DNA of 64,000 nucleotides from NCBI GenBank assembly GCA_964019425.1, contig OZ025822.1, positions 806,001-870,000 of the forward strand, written 5' to 3'. Shown here in pieces: positions 49,973 to 60,854 of the stretch. A program made the position numbers and the translations under genes. Under the pieces are notes generated by a model, which was not told the DNA's origin, made no database searches, and saw only the letters and a list, made by a program, of their open reading frames with translations. Numbering within the stretch: the stretch's first letter is position 1; each line of letters starts with the position of its first letter. Origin of the DNA: Flectonema sp. DT1601. Lineage: Eukaryota; Euglenozoa; Diplonemea; Diplonemida; Diplonemidae.

Positions 49973-52900
49973 AAAACAGAATATAACTGCGCCACCTTCC
50001 CCTCAACACCACTCGTCCGTTATGTAGTTTTTTTTTTATCTTCCACTCCCGCTGCTTGAATGATTTGTTTTTGGCATATATATCTTTTCTTCTCCCTCTA
50101 TTTTTCTTACAAGACCTGTCGGGATTGCACCCCCTACACGTATACTATTACCATCGTCGAGGTCAAAACCTCTTTTCCGATTAACGGATTGGTTTAGGTA
50201 GTAGCATGCTTTTAAGTTAGTTCCTTATGTCGAGAACCATGCGGGGTGCGTATACATTTCCGTGGTATTGGTAGTGTACGATATGCAACCAGGCCGTTAT
50301 AGTAAAAAACTCGTATGATGGCCTGTCCTGGTCAGCTCCGATAGGTTATGGAGTTTTACTGACGGAGAATGGCAGTTATCCTGTTCCCTGCACACACACA
50401 AAAAAAAAAAAGAAAGCACTTTCTAACGTTCCTTTATTAAGCAGAGGCTATATACTTCGGGTAGAAGTTAAGCCGCTATCCCTTTTCCCCTTTTCTCAGT
50501 TTTTTTTTTTAAAATCGGTTTTTTTTTTTTTTTTTTTTTTAATTCTTTCGAGTTGCTTTTTTTAAACATAGTTAATTATGGTTATCAGTTTACCCGTTTA
50601 CCTCCTTTTCCCTTCCCCTTTGATTCATTAAAGAGATGGATGGCAAATCCTGCTTCATCTTTTGTACTCTCTGACTGCCTGGTGTTTGTTATTTATTTAT
50701 GTATACATCGGAGGAGAGCTATGTAGCTACCAGAGTCTTTGCTTGTAAGAACTACCCATATCGTTATTGAAACAGTTATCGGTAGTCTCCCTCTCTCGTG
50801 ATTTTGTGATTTAATTGAAGGTGTTTGAGACTTAATATCCTCTTTGGGGAACGGTTACGAATTACTTTTTAATATGTTGTGTTTTCCCCTTGGATTTAAT
50901 AGGCGGTTCGATGCTAGCGGTGCATTTTTTTTAAAACTGACATTTCTTTTTTTTTTTTTTTTTTTGTATAGTTTATGCTAAAAAAGAATAATTTAACCTG
51001 ATTGCCTTCCCGAGAGTGCTTATCGATGTACTTATGATGCTGGGAGGGGGTAACTGAGTTTTTTTTTTTTTTTTTTTGCATTTAACAAGTATTGTAAGAA
51101 CGAAAAAGAATGTTGGCAGCACACGTAAACCTCCTTTAGCTTTATCAGTTTAAGATGGTTCACGGTTTCGTGCACAAACAAAATTTTTGCACCGACGAAG
51201 TTGGAGAAGAAACTATTCAGATTAAGAGCCGTTTTATTTATTATGTCAAAATGTTATCTATTTTCCCTGCGCCGCCAGTACTACTGTCGACGATCAACAG
51301 AATATATATAAGGCTTTATTTATCTGAATGGTATTTTTTTTTGAAATCTTTTTGAATTGGTCGCACTCTTCATTTGTGTCTTTGGCCGTCTGGTCTTCCT
51401 GCGTGTTTACGGCACTCGTGAGGCTCAGTTAATTGATTATAGTTTTACACTTTTCTTCAAGCATCGTACCTCTCTCGCAATGAAAATTCTCCAACCTTGC
51501 AGATGCTGATCAATATTTCCACGCAATTGGTGGTACCTGAAATACTTAAATAATTTCCTGTTCACTGGCTCCTGTCGGTGAGTAGTCAAACGCACGCTTA
51601 TTCTATCCTGTGTGAGGCTTTTTTTGGGATTATTTACATATTTTATTGGTAAAGTATTTAACATAAGAAAAAAACAAAAAAACTGATTCAGGCACTCCAC
51701 CCGCTTGAATCAACTAGTAAGTTACTTACAAGGAGAGTTTTAAAACGCACGCTGTAGTAAAGTTGCTTGATCTTATATTCCTCTGTCTAATATCTTTCTA
51801 TTTTTTCTTTCCTCTGAGAAAAGGGGAAATCGGATATGCGAGTCGTCTCTTTAGTCAGCCTGTGTCTCGGAAATTACCGATTCCTGGAAAAAAAAGTATA
51901 TTTTTTTTTCTCTGACTTCCTATAAAGTACTATTTTAGTAAAATTAAAAAAAAAAAAAAAATTAAATAAAGATGTGTGTCATGTGTTACGATTTTAGAGC
52001 AAGTTTTCCTGAAAACACATTGAGACGACATGAGGAACCCCATTTTTTTTTTTCCTTCTTCTTTTTCTTTATTTTATTTACAATTACCTGTTACATACAC
52101 ATGCCCATTAAAAAAAAAAAAAAAAATAGGAACATTGTGGCATTGGTGAACGTTTGAGTGGGGGGATTTTTTTTTTCTTCTTTCGTCGGGGTACTCTTTT
52201 CGGTTTGTGCATACTGATCTCCGCAATTTCTTTTTATCTTATTGGCGAATTTCCCCCCACGCTTGTTTGTTTTGGTTAGTTTGTTCGTTAGTTCTCTTCT
52301 TCTTATGTGCGTTGTAATGTTGTTATCGCGGAATGACATCACCCTGGTGTGCCACCTCCCTTCACTTTAGCTCTCGTCTTGTCAACTGTCCCTTCCCAGT
52401 AGTTGCCCTTCTTTTTACTTTATTTCTATAAACCAACAAATTTTCTTATACAAAAAAAAAAAAAAAGTTGCGCGCCACGTAATCGTATATGCTATCCAGA
52501 TTACAATAGTTATTTTCCAAATATGTTTTAACTTTCCCATGCATAAAATAAGCAGTAGCAGGGGTTGGAGAGAGAACACGCATCGTGTTCTGAGGAGACT
52601 AAGTAATTGGTAACCTGCGATACTACATAAAAAGAGAAAACGAAAAAAAAAAAAAAAAAAAAAAACTTTAAATAAGTAGTATGATAAGTAGCTGTTAAAA
52701 GGGACAAGGTTACCCACATGATTCTTTATACTGTTGAAAAAAAAAAAAAAAAAAAAAAACGACCCTTCCTAACATCCCGCGTTCCCCTTTTGTAGAAGGG
52801 TTCTTTATTTTTTTTTTTTTTTGTTTTGCGAAAACTCCATTCAGGGAATGGAATTGTGTTTTTACCCCATTTTCTTGTTTGGAAAACATTTAAAAAAAAA

Positions 52901-53154
52901 AAAAAAAAAACAGCAGCAACATGGTGTTTTTAAAAACCTAACTAATGTAACCAACCGCCGTATTCAAAACACTATTATCAAACAGGAGAAACATATAATC
53001 TGTGGATGTTGGTTGGCAGTCTTATTTTAGTCGTTGTGTACTCTCCATTCAAATCAAATTCAACCTCTCTTTGGAACAGTTCAATGGTGTGTTAATATTA
53101 AAAAAAAGAAAAGAAAAAAAAAAAAAAAACAATCGACCGCAATAAGATAATAAA
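49027..53154. other. 4.1-kb gene-free stretch
   Basis: The longest interval without a gene. It holds copy B of the hairpin repeat (51190-51230), a mixed-composition island at 50110-50390 with the hairpin GAGGT-CAAA-ACCTC (50159-50172), the hairpin GGTACCT-TCACC-AGGCACC near 49441, and dense A and T runs. ORFs at 49293-49715 (+, no ATG at its head) and 51437-51700 (-) have no recognised relatives. No rRNA, tRNA or spliced-leader RNA was found. Confidence 0.45.
51190..51230 (+). repeat. dispersed hairpin repeat, copy B
   Basis: CACCGACGAAGTTGGAGA followed by ACTATTCAGATTAAGAGCC. Stem CCGAC-GAA-GTTGG keeps all five pairs, one as G-U. It shares ACTATTCAGATTAAG with copy A (9283-9314) and GATTAAGAGCC with the reverse copy C (17841-17890). 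Confidence 0.7.
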
Positions 53155-55951
53155 ATGGATGAAATCTCTGCTGGAGCGACGCCACCTGGTTATGACTTAC
53201 CGTTGCACTCTCACCTTATGATGGGACCTACAGAAATCACACCCGATTTGACTGATGCTTCAATAAAAGAGAAATTAGCAAGAGAACGACAAGAAGCAAA
53301 GATTAGGGACCAACTTCGATTAGAAGAAGAAGAAAGAAGAATTACAAAAAGACTACTGGGTGAAGCCGAATACAGAAAAACAGCTGAGAAGGAACGAAGT
53401 GAGCTAATAAAGAATAGAGAACGAGTCTTAGTTGAAACAGCGAAGTTAGAACAAGCTGAAATTGATCGACAGCATAGACTACAACAAGAACGTCAACAAG
53501 ATGTATGGATGAAGGATTTCAGGGAACGTCATAGTGTTGAGAGTAGGCTTGAATTTATGAAAAAGGATCGGTTGTTATGCGAAGTTGAATCTGACGCTAG
53601 ACTCAGTATCGAACAATCATCGCGCATTGATAGAAAGAAGATCCGAGATCAGGAACAAGTTGAATGGTACGAAGCAACCAGAGCGTCAGCCTACTACGAA
53701 CTACATCGAGAACTTGATGAGGAAGATAGAAATCGTCGACTTGAAGTTGATAAACTTAGAATCCTTGATCACGATAGACAACTTGAATTCTCTTTAGAAT
53801 GGGCACGTCATCGTAAACTATGGGCTGATCAAGACTTATCAGGTGGTGATTCTACTCAACCAGATGCTCTTGCAGGCGATGCTGTCATGCAACGAGAAAC
53901 AGAACGAGTCTTATCAGAAGCTCGTATCAAAGAACTTGAACACAAAGCTATTGATATGTCAAAGGTTCTTACTTGTGAAACAGGACCCATGCAATCATCT
54001 GCTGTGATGGTCGAAATGGATGAAACGTCGAATGTAAATTCACACGTATCAAATACGAATACTGCGAGTCACATAAAATCACCCTCAAGTACATATTCAA
54101 GAGTTCAATCAAGAATGCAGTCACCTGAAAGAACTGCTGTTGTTGTTTCCCCAACAGAAACACCTATTGCGGTAGATGTGATTAACGCAAAGCAATCTTA
54201 CACAAACTTAATTACTTCTCCAATTCAAGATTTCTCAAAAGTAATTGATCCAGCAACACCATCAACTTCTGGAACCAGTCTTCCGTTACCAGTCAACAGT
54301 CGTCACACTGTCATAACGACACCAGCAAGACTTCCTAGTACTGTGAGAGATGTTTCAGATACATCGATGTTAGCGAGAGTTCATATGGAAAATAAATTAT
54401 TAGATCGGGAATTATCAAAACAGAGATCAATAGTTGAACAGATGCGACAGAATCCAACTGACATAGCAAAAATAATCGATAGTGAAAAAAGAACAATAAC
54501 TACTTCTGTTACGTTATCTCCACACGAAGAAATCAGATCACCAAGCAAGTCTTATAGTGTCGCTCATGTTTCTTCACCAACTTCAGTGGCTCAGAGGCAT
54601 TTTGCTGTTGAAAGATCAGTCTCTCCGATATCTGGGGCACTGTTACCTGGTCAGTCGGTAACCACATTAGATAAAGAGAAAGTTGCATCGTATGTTCACC
54701 ACCTCTTAGAGCCTACATTTGAGAAGATTGGTACGGTTGAGCGATCAATACCAGTACCAGTACCACCTACACATCCTATTCAGCATCACCATCAGCAGCC
54801 AGCTGCTGTAATTGGAGTTGAGTTTCCTTCGGGGTTAGGAGTTCCAACTGTTGCTGGTGCTGGTCCAGAAATCATCTCTGAAGTGGTGTCAGAAATTCGA
54901 AGACTCGCTGAAGAACGAGACGTTGAAAAGAATCGCGTTGAGGAACTCCAACTTCGACTTGTCAACAGTCAGCAAGCAATGGAATCAACACTTCGACAGA
55001 TTAAAGAAGATCAACAACAACAAGCTGAGAAACAAGGTGAGGAATTAAATAAAAAGTTAGCTGACATGAACACACTTAAAGATGACCGTGATCGAGCACA
55101 ACAAGAAACAGTTTACTTAAAAGATCAACTCGACAGGTTAATGAGAGAATCAGCTACTCTACGAGATGACCTTCTTGATAATCAATCATCAGTTGCTACT
55201 ACTGTTGTTCCTACGGTACTTTCATCACCTTTAAGACTACCAGTTCAATCAATGATTGGATCAACTGTACTATCTGACTTGATGAAACCAGTTTCTATAT
55301 CAACTGCAACTCTTAGAGAACGAGTGGAATCACTAACAGGAAAGAACACTTCGCATCCTACTCCTCCACTACCAGGCTTTACTATGGATACGTCTGAGTT
55401 CGCTAACTACCCGAGTACATCAACAACTGGAACACTTTATAATAATGCAATCGAACTCTCTGATCGAGAGAGAGATAGAGACAGGGAAAACATTTCTCCA
55501 AAAAGGAGCGGCAGCTACATTTTTGGATCTTCTGTACCGCGTTTTACCAGAGCGGTATGTGTTTGTGTTCCTTACTTTATTTTTATAAACTGATTTGGGA
55601 ACAGAACAAGTCTGTTAGCTGTGAGTCGGTACATAAAATAACTGATAATAAATAACAAAACAGCCTGTACACAGTTCTACGAGCCTCCTCTGCACCAGGG
55701 TGAGTGAGCGGGAGCCAAAAGACGCATTTAGGAAGAAGAAAGTTAGAAAGGTTGGCGAGTCTCCTCTTCGAAAAGGAACCGGAACTGGTGGAGGAGTTGG
55801 AACACCGAAGGCTATCAGAAGCTCAGTGACACCGGGAGGAGGAGGGTTTTCGACTGCAATTGCCGAGGAATTGGCTGCTGCAAGAAAGAGAACAGACACA
55901 GTCCTAAGAATGACTGACCCAGCCAGGACTCAATCACCTTTAAGAAGGTAA
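53155..55951 (+). CDS. large coiled-coil protein, unrecognised (895 aa)
   Basis: Exons 53155-55554 and 55664-55951 (109-bp intron, GTATGT...AAAACAG) give 895 residues. Residues 35-270 are a dense charged helix (KLARERQEAKIRDQLRLEEE, through RKKIRDQEQVEWYEATRA). The middle 300 residues are Ser/Thr/Pro-rich and disordered. A second coiled coil (about 580-690: ISEVVSEIRRLAEERDVEKN, NTLKDDRDRAQQETVYLK) follows. The second exon adds a basic, Gly-rich tail (KDAFRKKKVRKVGESPLRKG) ending TQSPLRR. No family motif is recognised. The layout suggests a cytoskeletal or flagellar structural protein, by composition only. The leader is A-rich. Confidence 0.82.
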
Positions 55952-56350
55952 GGCGTGTTACTAATCAGATAGATACTTATTTTATTGCCATGTGTTTTCA
56001 CCAGCTACTGTCCCTGTGTTGAGTTAAACAATCACCATGGAAGTTGGTCATTATTTTAGATAGATAAGAGAGAAGGAAGAAATAAAAAAAAAATAATTAA
56101 TGTGTTACCTGTATTCCCTCGTCCCCTCTCAATCTCTTTATTTGTTTGTTAAAAACCAATTCTACTAATAAACATTTTTCTGTTGAAATATCATAGCTTA
56201 ATCATCTCTTCACCCCGTCATGAACTTCAGAATACGTGTAGGGACTGCTCAACTATGTTAATTCAGAATGTGTAAGCTCTCGAAAAAAAGCAAAAAATAT
56301 CAATTTGCCCCCATCAGCTTTTCAAACCTCGCTTTTTTTTAAAAAAAAAA
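55952..56350. other. intergenic region
   Basis: AT-rich 3' UTR, then CCCCCATCAG near 56320 as probable acceptor and a T8-A11 junction abutting the glutamine synthetase start codon. Nothing else is recognised. Confidence 0.5.
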
Positions 56351-57448
56351 ATGGCTGAATCATGGATCGCAGAATACGTTTGGCTCTCTGGTAAGAATAC
56401 ATACAATGATGTTCGCTCAAAGTACAAGACTATTACGAATATCTCTATCGAGCAGGCGACTGTCGAGTCTCTTCCTGAATGGAATTTTGACGGATCGAGT
56501 ACCGGTCAGCACAGAGGAAACAACACAGAAATTGTAATCAGACCAGCTGCTATGTACAGCCATCCATTTCTACAAGACGCAAAGGTAGTTTTATGTGAAT
56601 GCTATTACCCTGATGGAACCCCTGAGAAGAATAACACCAGAGTTATAGCAAAGGCATTGTTTGATGCACATCTGGCAGATGAGCCGATGTTTGGACTTGA
56701 ACAGGAGTATTTTATTTACAAGAATGGAGCTCCTTTTATGTGGCCAGAAAATGGATTTCCAGCACCACAAGCAGACTACTACTGCGGTAATGGTTCTCAA
56801 GTAACTGGAAGAGAGATTGCTCTGGAGCACTATCAAGCTTGCCTTCGTATGGACCTGAAGATTTCAGGCATGAACGCTGAAGTTGCTCCTTCGCAATGGG
56901 AATTTCAGGTCGGTCCTTGTGTAGGTATCGAAGAGGGTGATCACTTGGTAATGGCTCGTTGGTGCTACCAAAAGATTGCAGAAAAATACGGACTTGAAAT
57001 TAACTACGAACCAAAACCAATTAAAGGAGACTGGAACGGTTCAGGATGTCACATGAACTTCAGTACCAAGGATATGCGTGCTGAAGGTGGTATGACTGCT
57101 ATTGAGAATGCCATTAAGAATCTCGACATCACTTTTTTGGATGACGTGAAGTTTTATGGAGGTGACAACAATCAAAGAATGACTGGAGCTCACGAAACAT
57201 CGAAACTTTCTGAATTCACAAGTGGAATAGGTACCCGACACACATCCGTCAGAGTCGGAAACGACATCGCTGCAGCAGGAAAGGGTTACTTTGAAGATCG
57301 TCGTCCTGCTTCCAACATCGATCCATACCTTGCTACTGCAAGACTTTATTCATCATCTATGTCCTATCCAGGACCTGCAGTCAGCTGCCTAGAACCTCAG
57401 CAGTGGTGGGCAGAACTCGAGGCTGAAGCTAAGAAAAACTCATCTTAA
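56351..57448 (+). CDS. glutamine synthetase, type II (eukaryotic)
   Basis: ATP-dependent amidation of glutamate to glutamine; main ammonia-assimilating enzyme, a decamer. 365 residues, no intron, standard GSII length. Family blocks in order: WNFDGSSTGQ (beta-Grasp signature), FGLEQEYFIY with the metal-binding Glu residues, MNAEVAPSQWEFQVGPCVG, GDWNGSGCHMNFST (ATP-binding NGSGCH), GAHETSKLSEFTSGIGTRHT and GYFEDRRPASNIDPY near the end. The conserved catalytic and ligand residues appear intact. No N-terminal extension, so cytosolic. Codon use is more C-biased than the coiled-coil genes, in keeping with good expression. A genomic A11 run precedes the ATG. Confidence 0.97.
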   Translation: MAESWIAEYVWLSGKNTYNDVRSKYKTITNISIEQATVESLPEWNFDGSSTGQHRGNNTEIVIRPAAMYSHPFLQDAKVVLCECYYPDGTPEKNNTRVIAKALFDAHLADEPMFGLEQEYFIYKNGAPFMWPENGFPAPQADYYCGNGSQVTGREIALEHYQACLRMDLKISGMNAEVAPSQWEFQVGPCVGIEEGDHLVMARWCYQKIAEKYGLEINYEPKPIKGDWNGSGCHMNFSTKDMRAEGGMTAIENAIKNLDITFLDDVKFYGGDNNQRMTGAHETSKLSEFTSGIGTRHTSVRVGNDIAAAGKGYFEDRRPASNIDPYLATARLYSSSMSYPGPAVSCLEPQQWWAELEAEAKKNSS

Positions 57449-58120
57449 AAAAAAATACTCTTACACCCGATTAGAAACATAAAAAAAAGAAAACAATGTG
57501 AAAAAAAAAAAAAAAAAAAAAAAAAAATGCGCTCTTCATACTGTGCGTTGTAGGGAGAGCTTGTGTACCATTATCTCGTAGTAGGATTCTTATTGCGTCA
57601 TCTTTTTTATATTTCATATCCATTTTTTTTTTCTTTTTCCTTTTTTTTTTTTTTATAATTTTGATAAGCAACTGATGACGACGAACTTTGAGAAATAAAT
57701 AGATCCGATGGGGTCTTGTTTCCAAAATGGTAGTCAATCGGTTTGCACTGCACACACTTGTTTTTTATTTTTATTTTTATTTTTTTTATTTTCTCAGCCC
57801 AAAAAAAAAAAAATAAAAGGAAAAAGACCAGATACTTGTTATAGCTGTGCGATAAAATAGACACTCTGCCCAGCAACAAGAATCACAAATAGTTTTTTTT
57901 TCTTTTTTTTTTTCTTTTCAAAAAAAATAAAAAATAAAATAAAAAAAAACAAACATTCCTCTCGCTTTCTTTTTGTTTCTTTATTCCGTTTTACTTTATA
58001 AAATCTCTTCCCTTGATCCCCTCTTTGGCACTGCAGGGTACCTTACGCCCGTAGGGCCTCCGTGAGAGTTAGTTACACTTTTGTTGTTTCTTGTATTCCG
58101 TTATTTATCAAACAGATGAA
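57449..58120. other. intergenic region
   Basis: Alternating A- and T-homopolymers (A run of about 27 near 57500), then a short mixed stretch at 58010-58075 without recognised content. TTATTTATCAAACAG ending at 58115 is the acceptor, five bases before ATG 58121. Confidence 0.5.
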
Positions 58121-60563
58121 ATGAGTGATACGCTACAGGTCTGATTGTATAATTAAACACAGCATTTCTTTTTTTTATTTTTATTTCAAAACAGGACACC
58201 TCAGGCATGTCCGTCAAAAGTGGTACCTTAACCGGAAAGAGCGATGGAACAACTGGAGTAGTAGTTCGCAATCATATGGTTGTGTATGGTGGTGTTGTAA
58301 AAAGTAAAGTTTGGTTGCTAAATTTAGATAGTTTTACTTGGGAAGAAAGGCTTTGTGGGAATTCACCTGCAACACGACTATATCATTCAGCCTGTAACTA
58401 TGGTGGAGCTATGCTTGTGTATGGAGGTGAACTTTTATCTGACATCGAGGACAACTGCTACTGCGAACTCGATTGCACAACGTACGAATGGAGAAACGTC
58501 GAAACCAGCGGACCATCTCCTGGTCCTCGAAGTCATCATTCTGCATCAGTTGTAAATGATAAAATGTACGTCTTAGGAGGAAAACGAACCATATCAGGTC
58601 GACCTAATTCCAACCAAACATCAGCTGACCTAGCCAGAGATAAGGCATCTGGTTTCTTCGACATCTTTATATTAGATATAACATCACGGTCATGGTCTAA
58701 TATTAAACAGATTGATTCTTTACACCCTTCTATATGGGGACATACTGCTGTGGTGTTTAGACATTTTCTTCTATTCTTTGGTGGGTTTGATGTGTCAGAA
58801 CAGGATGACGGATTACAACCAACAGCAATACTAAGTGATGTTGTTCATACCTTTAATCTGCAATCACTAAGCTGGAATAGATCAACGCCATCTCCTCCTT
58901 GTCCAACACCCAGAGCTATTCATAATGCTTTGTTAGCTGGTCCACAGATGGTTATTTTCGGAGGTGTAACCGTCTCCGACAGTACCACTAAGGTTGTAAA
59001 CGATGCTTGGGCTTGGGATATTGCAACAGGAATTTGGAGCACGCTACCATTTTGTCTTCAATCTTGGCAGTCGAAACGTTTATTCGCCGTCATTTATCAA
59101 AATAATATCATCGTCACGAGTGGTATTGGTAGTTGTCATATTTTAAATACCTCAAATAAACAACAAGGATGGATGGAGCAGCCTTGTAATGCATCTTCTC
59201 TTTGTAGTAGTAGTCAAGTTCCTGCAATCAAACCTGCTGAGGAAATAAAAAAAAAAGAAATTATTAAAGAGCAAGAAGATGAGTCGAACTCTGATAACGT
59301 TCGTGGGTTGCATCAGCAATTGCAGCAGCTGCAGGTTCAACTTCATCAGTTAAAACAATCAAAGCCAACAGAGAGAACAGGACGTGTAGATCAATGGGGT
59401 AGTAATAATCTTCATCAAAATAATGTTGTGAATTCGTCATCGGAGGTTGCTCAGCTTCAAGAGCAGTTACGCGCTATGCAACACTTGTATTATAACCAGC
59501 AGCAACAGCAACAGCAGCAGCAACATCAAGCTCCAGATCCAAATACTGCTACCATTAATAAACTGCAAGACCAACTTGCAGATCTTCAACGTCAACAACG
59601 AGCCCAACACGAAGTAATCATCCGTCAACAGCAACAACAACAACTACGTTCTGTTAGTGTTAGTGGTGGTCATCCTTTTCAACCTCCTGCTTTTCAAGAT
59701 TTTCAGGTTCCTCAATTACGTACTGCAACTCCGTCTGGAAGAGATAAGTTAGAAGCTTATCGAAGAAATAAACGACGTGCTTCTGCGTCTCAGGAAACCT
59801 TTGCTAGCTATCAAAGTGGTCACTTGCCACAAATAATATCTCAGAATGGAATGCAACATGTGGATCAGGCACCAGATCATGATGTACGAAGGCGGAGGTA
59901 TCTTTCTGACTTGCAAGATCGGTTGAAGGAAATTGAAAATGATGTGGAACAGAATGTTGAGCTTCAGCTCAAACACGCATCTCCGCCAGTTGTTAATCAA
60001 TTTCAAGAACTTAACATTCCTCAAAAACAAAATGTACCTCAGCCGCATCAAGTTATGCCTCAGCAACAACAACAACTACTACTACAACAGCAACAACAAC
60101 TGCTACAACTACAGCAACAACAACAACTACAACAACAACAGCAACATCAACAATCTCATTCTTATACCACCCCTGCTGTTGTGGCAGCGCCTCAGGTGGT
60201 ACAACAGCCTGCTTCCTACTCGCAACCTTCTCACCCAGTGGAACACAACAAACGAATTTCCCCTGTGAAATCTACACAGCCTGCTGATTGGCAGATGCTG
60301 AGGGTATGTGTTCTTTTCTTCTCCTCCACCTCCCCCTTTTTAAGAATAAGGCGCATCATTAAAGAGCAGCCTATCAAACTCAATTCCAACACAGGATATT
60401 CTGGGGGAAGAGTACGCCCAAATTGACACTGGAAGACTGCAATTTGGTCGACTCGTATGTTTCTTTTTGTTGTTGTGTGTCGATGCTTTGAGTAAAAGCA
60501 AACAAACTAAAATCAAAACAGTTATCACCTTCTGGATCACCAGGTGCTGCTGACAAAGGATGA
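58121..60563 (+). CDS. Kelch-repeat protein with Gln-rich coiled-coil tail
   Basis: Four exons (58121-58138, 58195-60303, 60395-60454, 60522-60563) give 742 residues. Exon 1 is only 18 bases (MSDTLQ); ATG 58207 inside exon 2 would be the fallback start. Residues about 20-330 are Kelch blades: HMVVYGGVVKSKVWLLNLDS, LYHSACNYGGAMLVYGGELL, RSHHSASVVNDKMYVLGGKR, WGHTAVVFRHFLLFFGGFDV and HNALLAGPQMVIFGGVTV, likely a six-bladed propeller. The rest is Gln-rich coiled coil with two CAG/CAA poly-Q tracts (about 59500 and 60060) and a short Gly/Ser C-terminus. Kelch-coiled-coil proteins often bind actin or act in cell polarity (Tea1-like); the role here is not shown. Confidence 0.87.
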
Positions 60564-60854
60564 AATAATTACACAACTTTAGATTTATATTAGATTTCGT
60601 TTGTATTCGTTTAGACTCAGATAGATGCTGTAGTTTTGTTATGGTTCTTCGTTGATGGTTTTTAAATTATTCAAGCAATAATTTCTTTAAAAAATATGGT
60701 TTTCACCCCTAAGTCCACTGTCACATCACTGCTATGATTCCGTGAGGAGTATTTTCATTATTACGAACTCAGTCTCAATAGTTGAATCGTTAACAGATGT
60801 TAAATTATCGATTGTCAAAACCAACCAATTAACCCCCTTTAGATACAGCTTAAA
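60564..60854. other. intergenic region before the IP3 receptor gene
   Basis: About 290 AT-rich bases without ORF or repeat. CCCCCTTTAGATACAG ending at 60848 provides a good acceptor, six bases before the start codon. Confidence 0.5.

Noticed and set aside
51437-51700. 87-codon ORF on the - strand (VRLTTHRQEPVNRK region).
   Set aside because: No recognised family, no supporting context; the only - strand candidate in a + strand gene string.
50030-53150. Search for retrovirus-like, LTR or Polinton relics in the gene desert.
   Set aside because: No reverse transcriptase, integrase, capsid or paired terminal repeats could be recognised.
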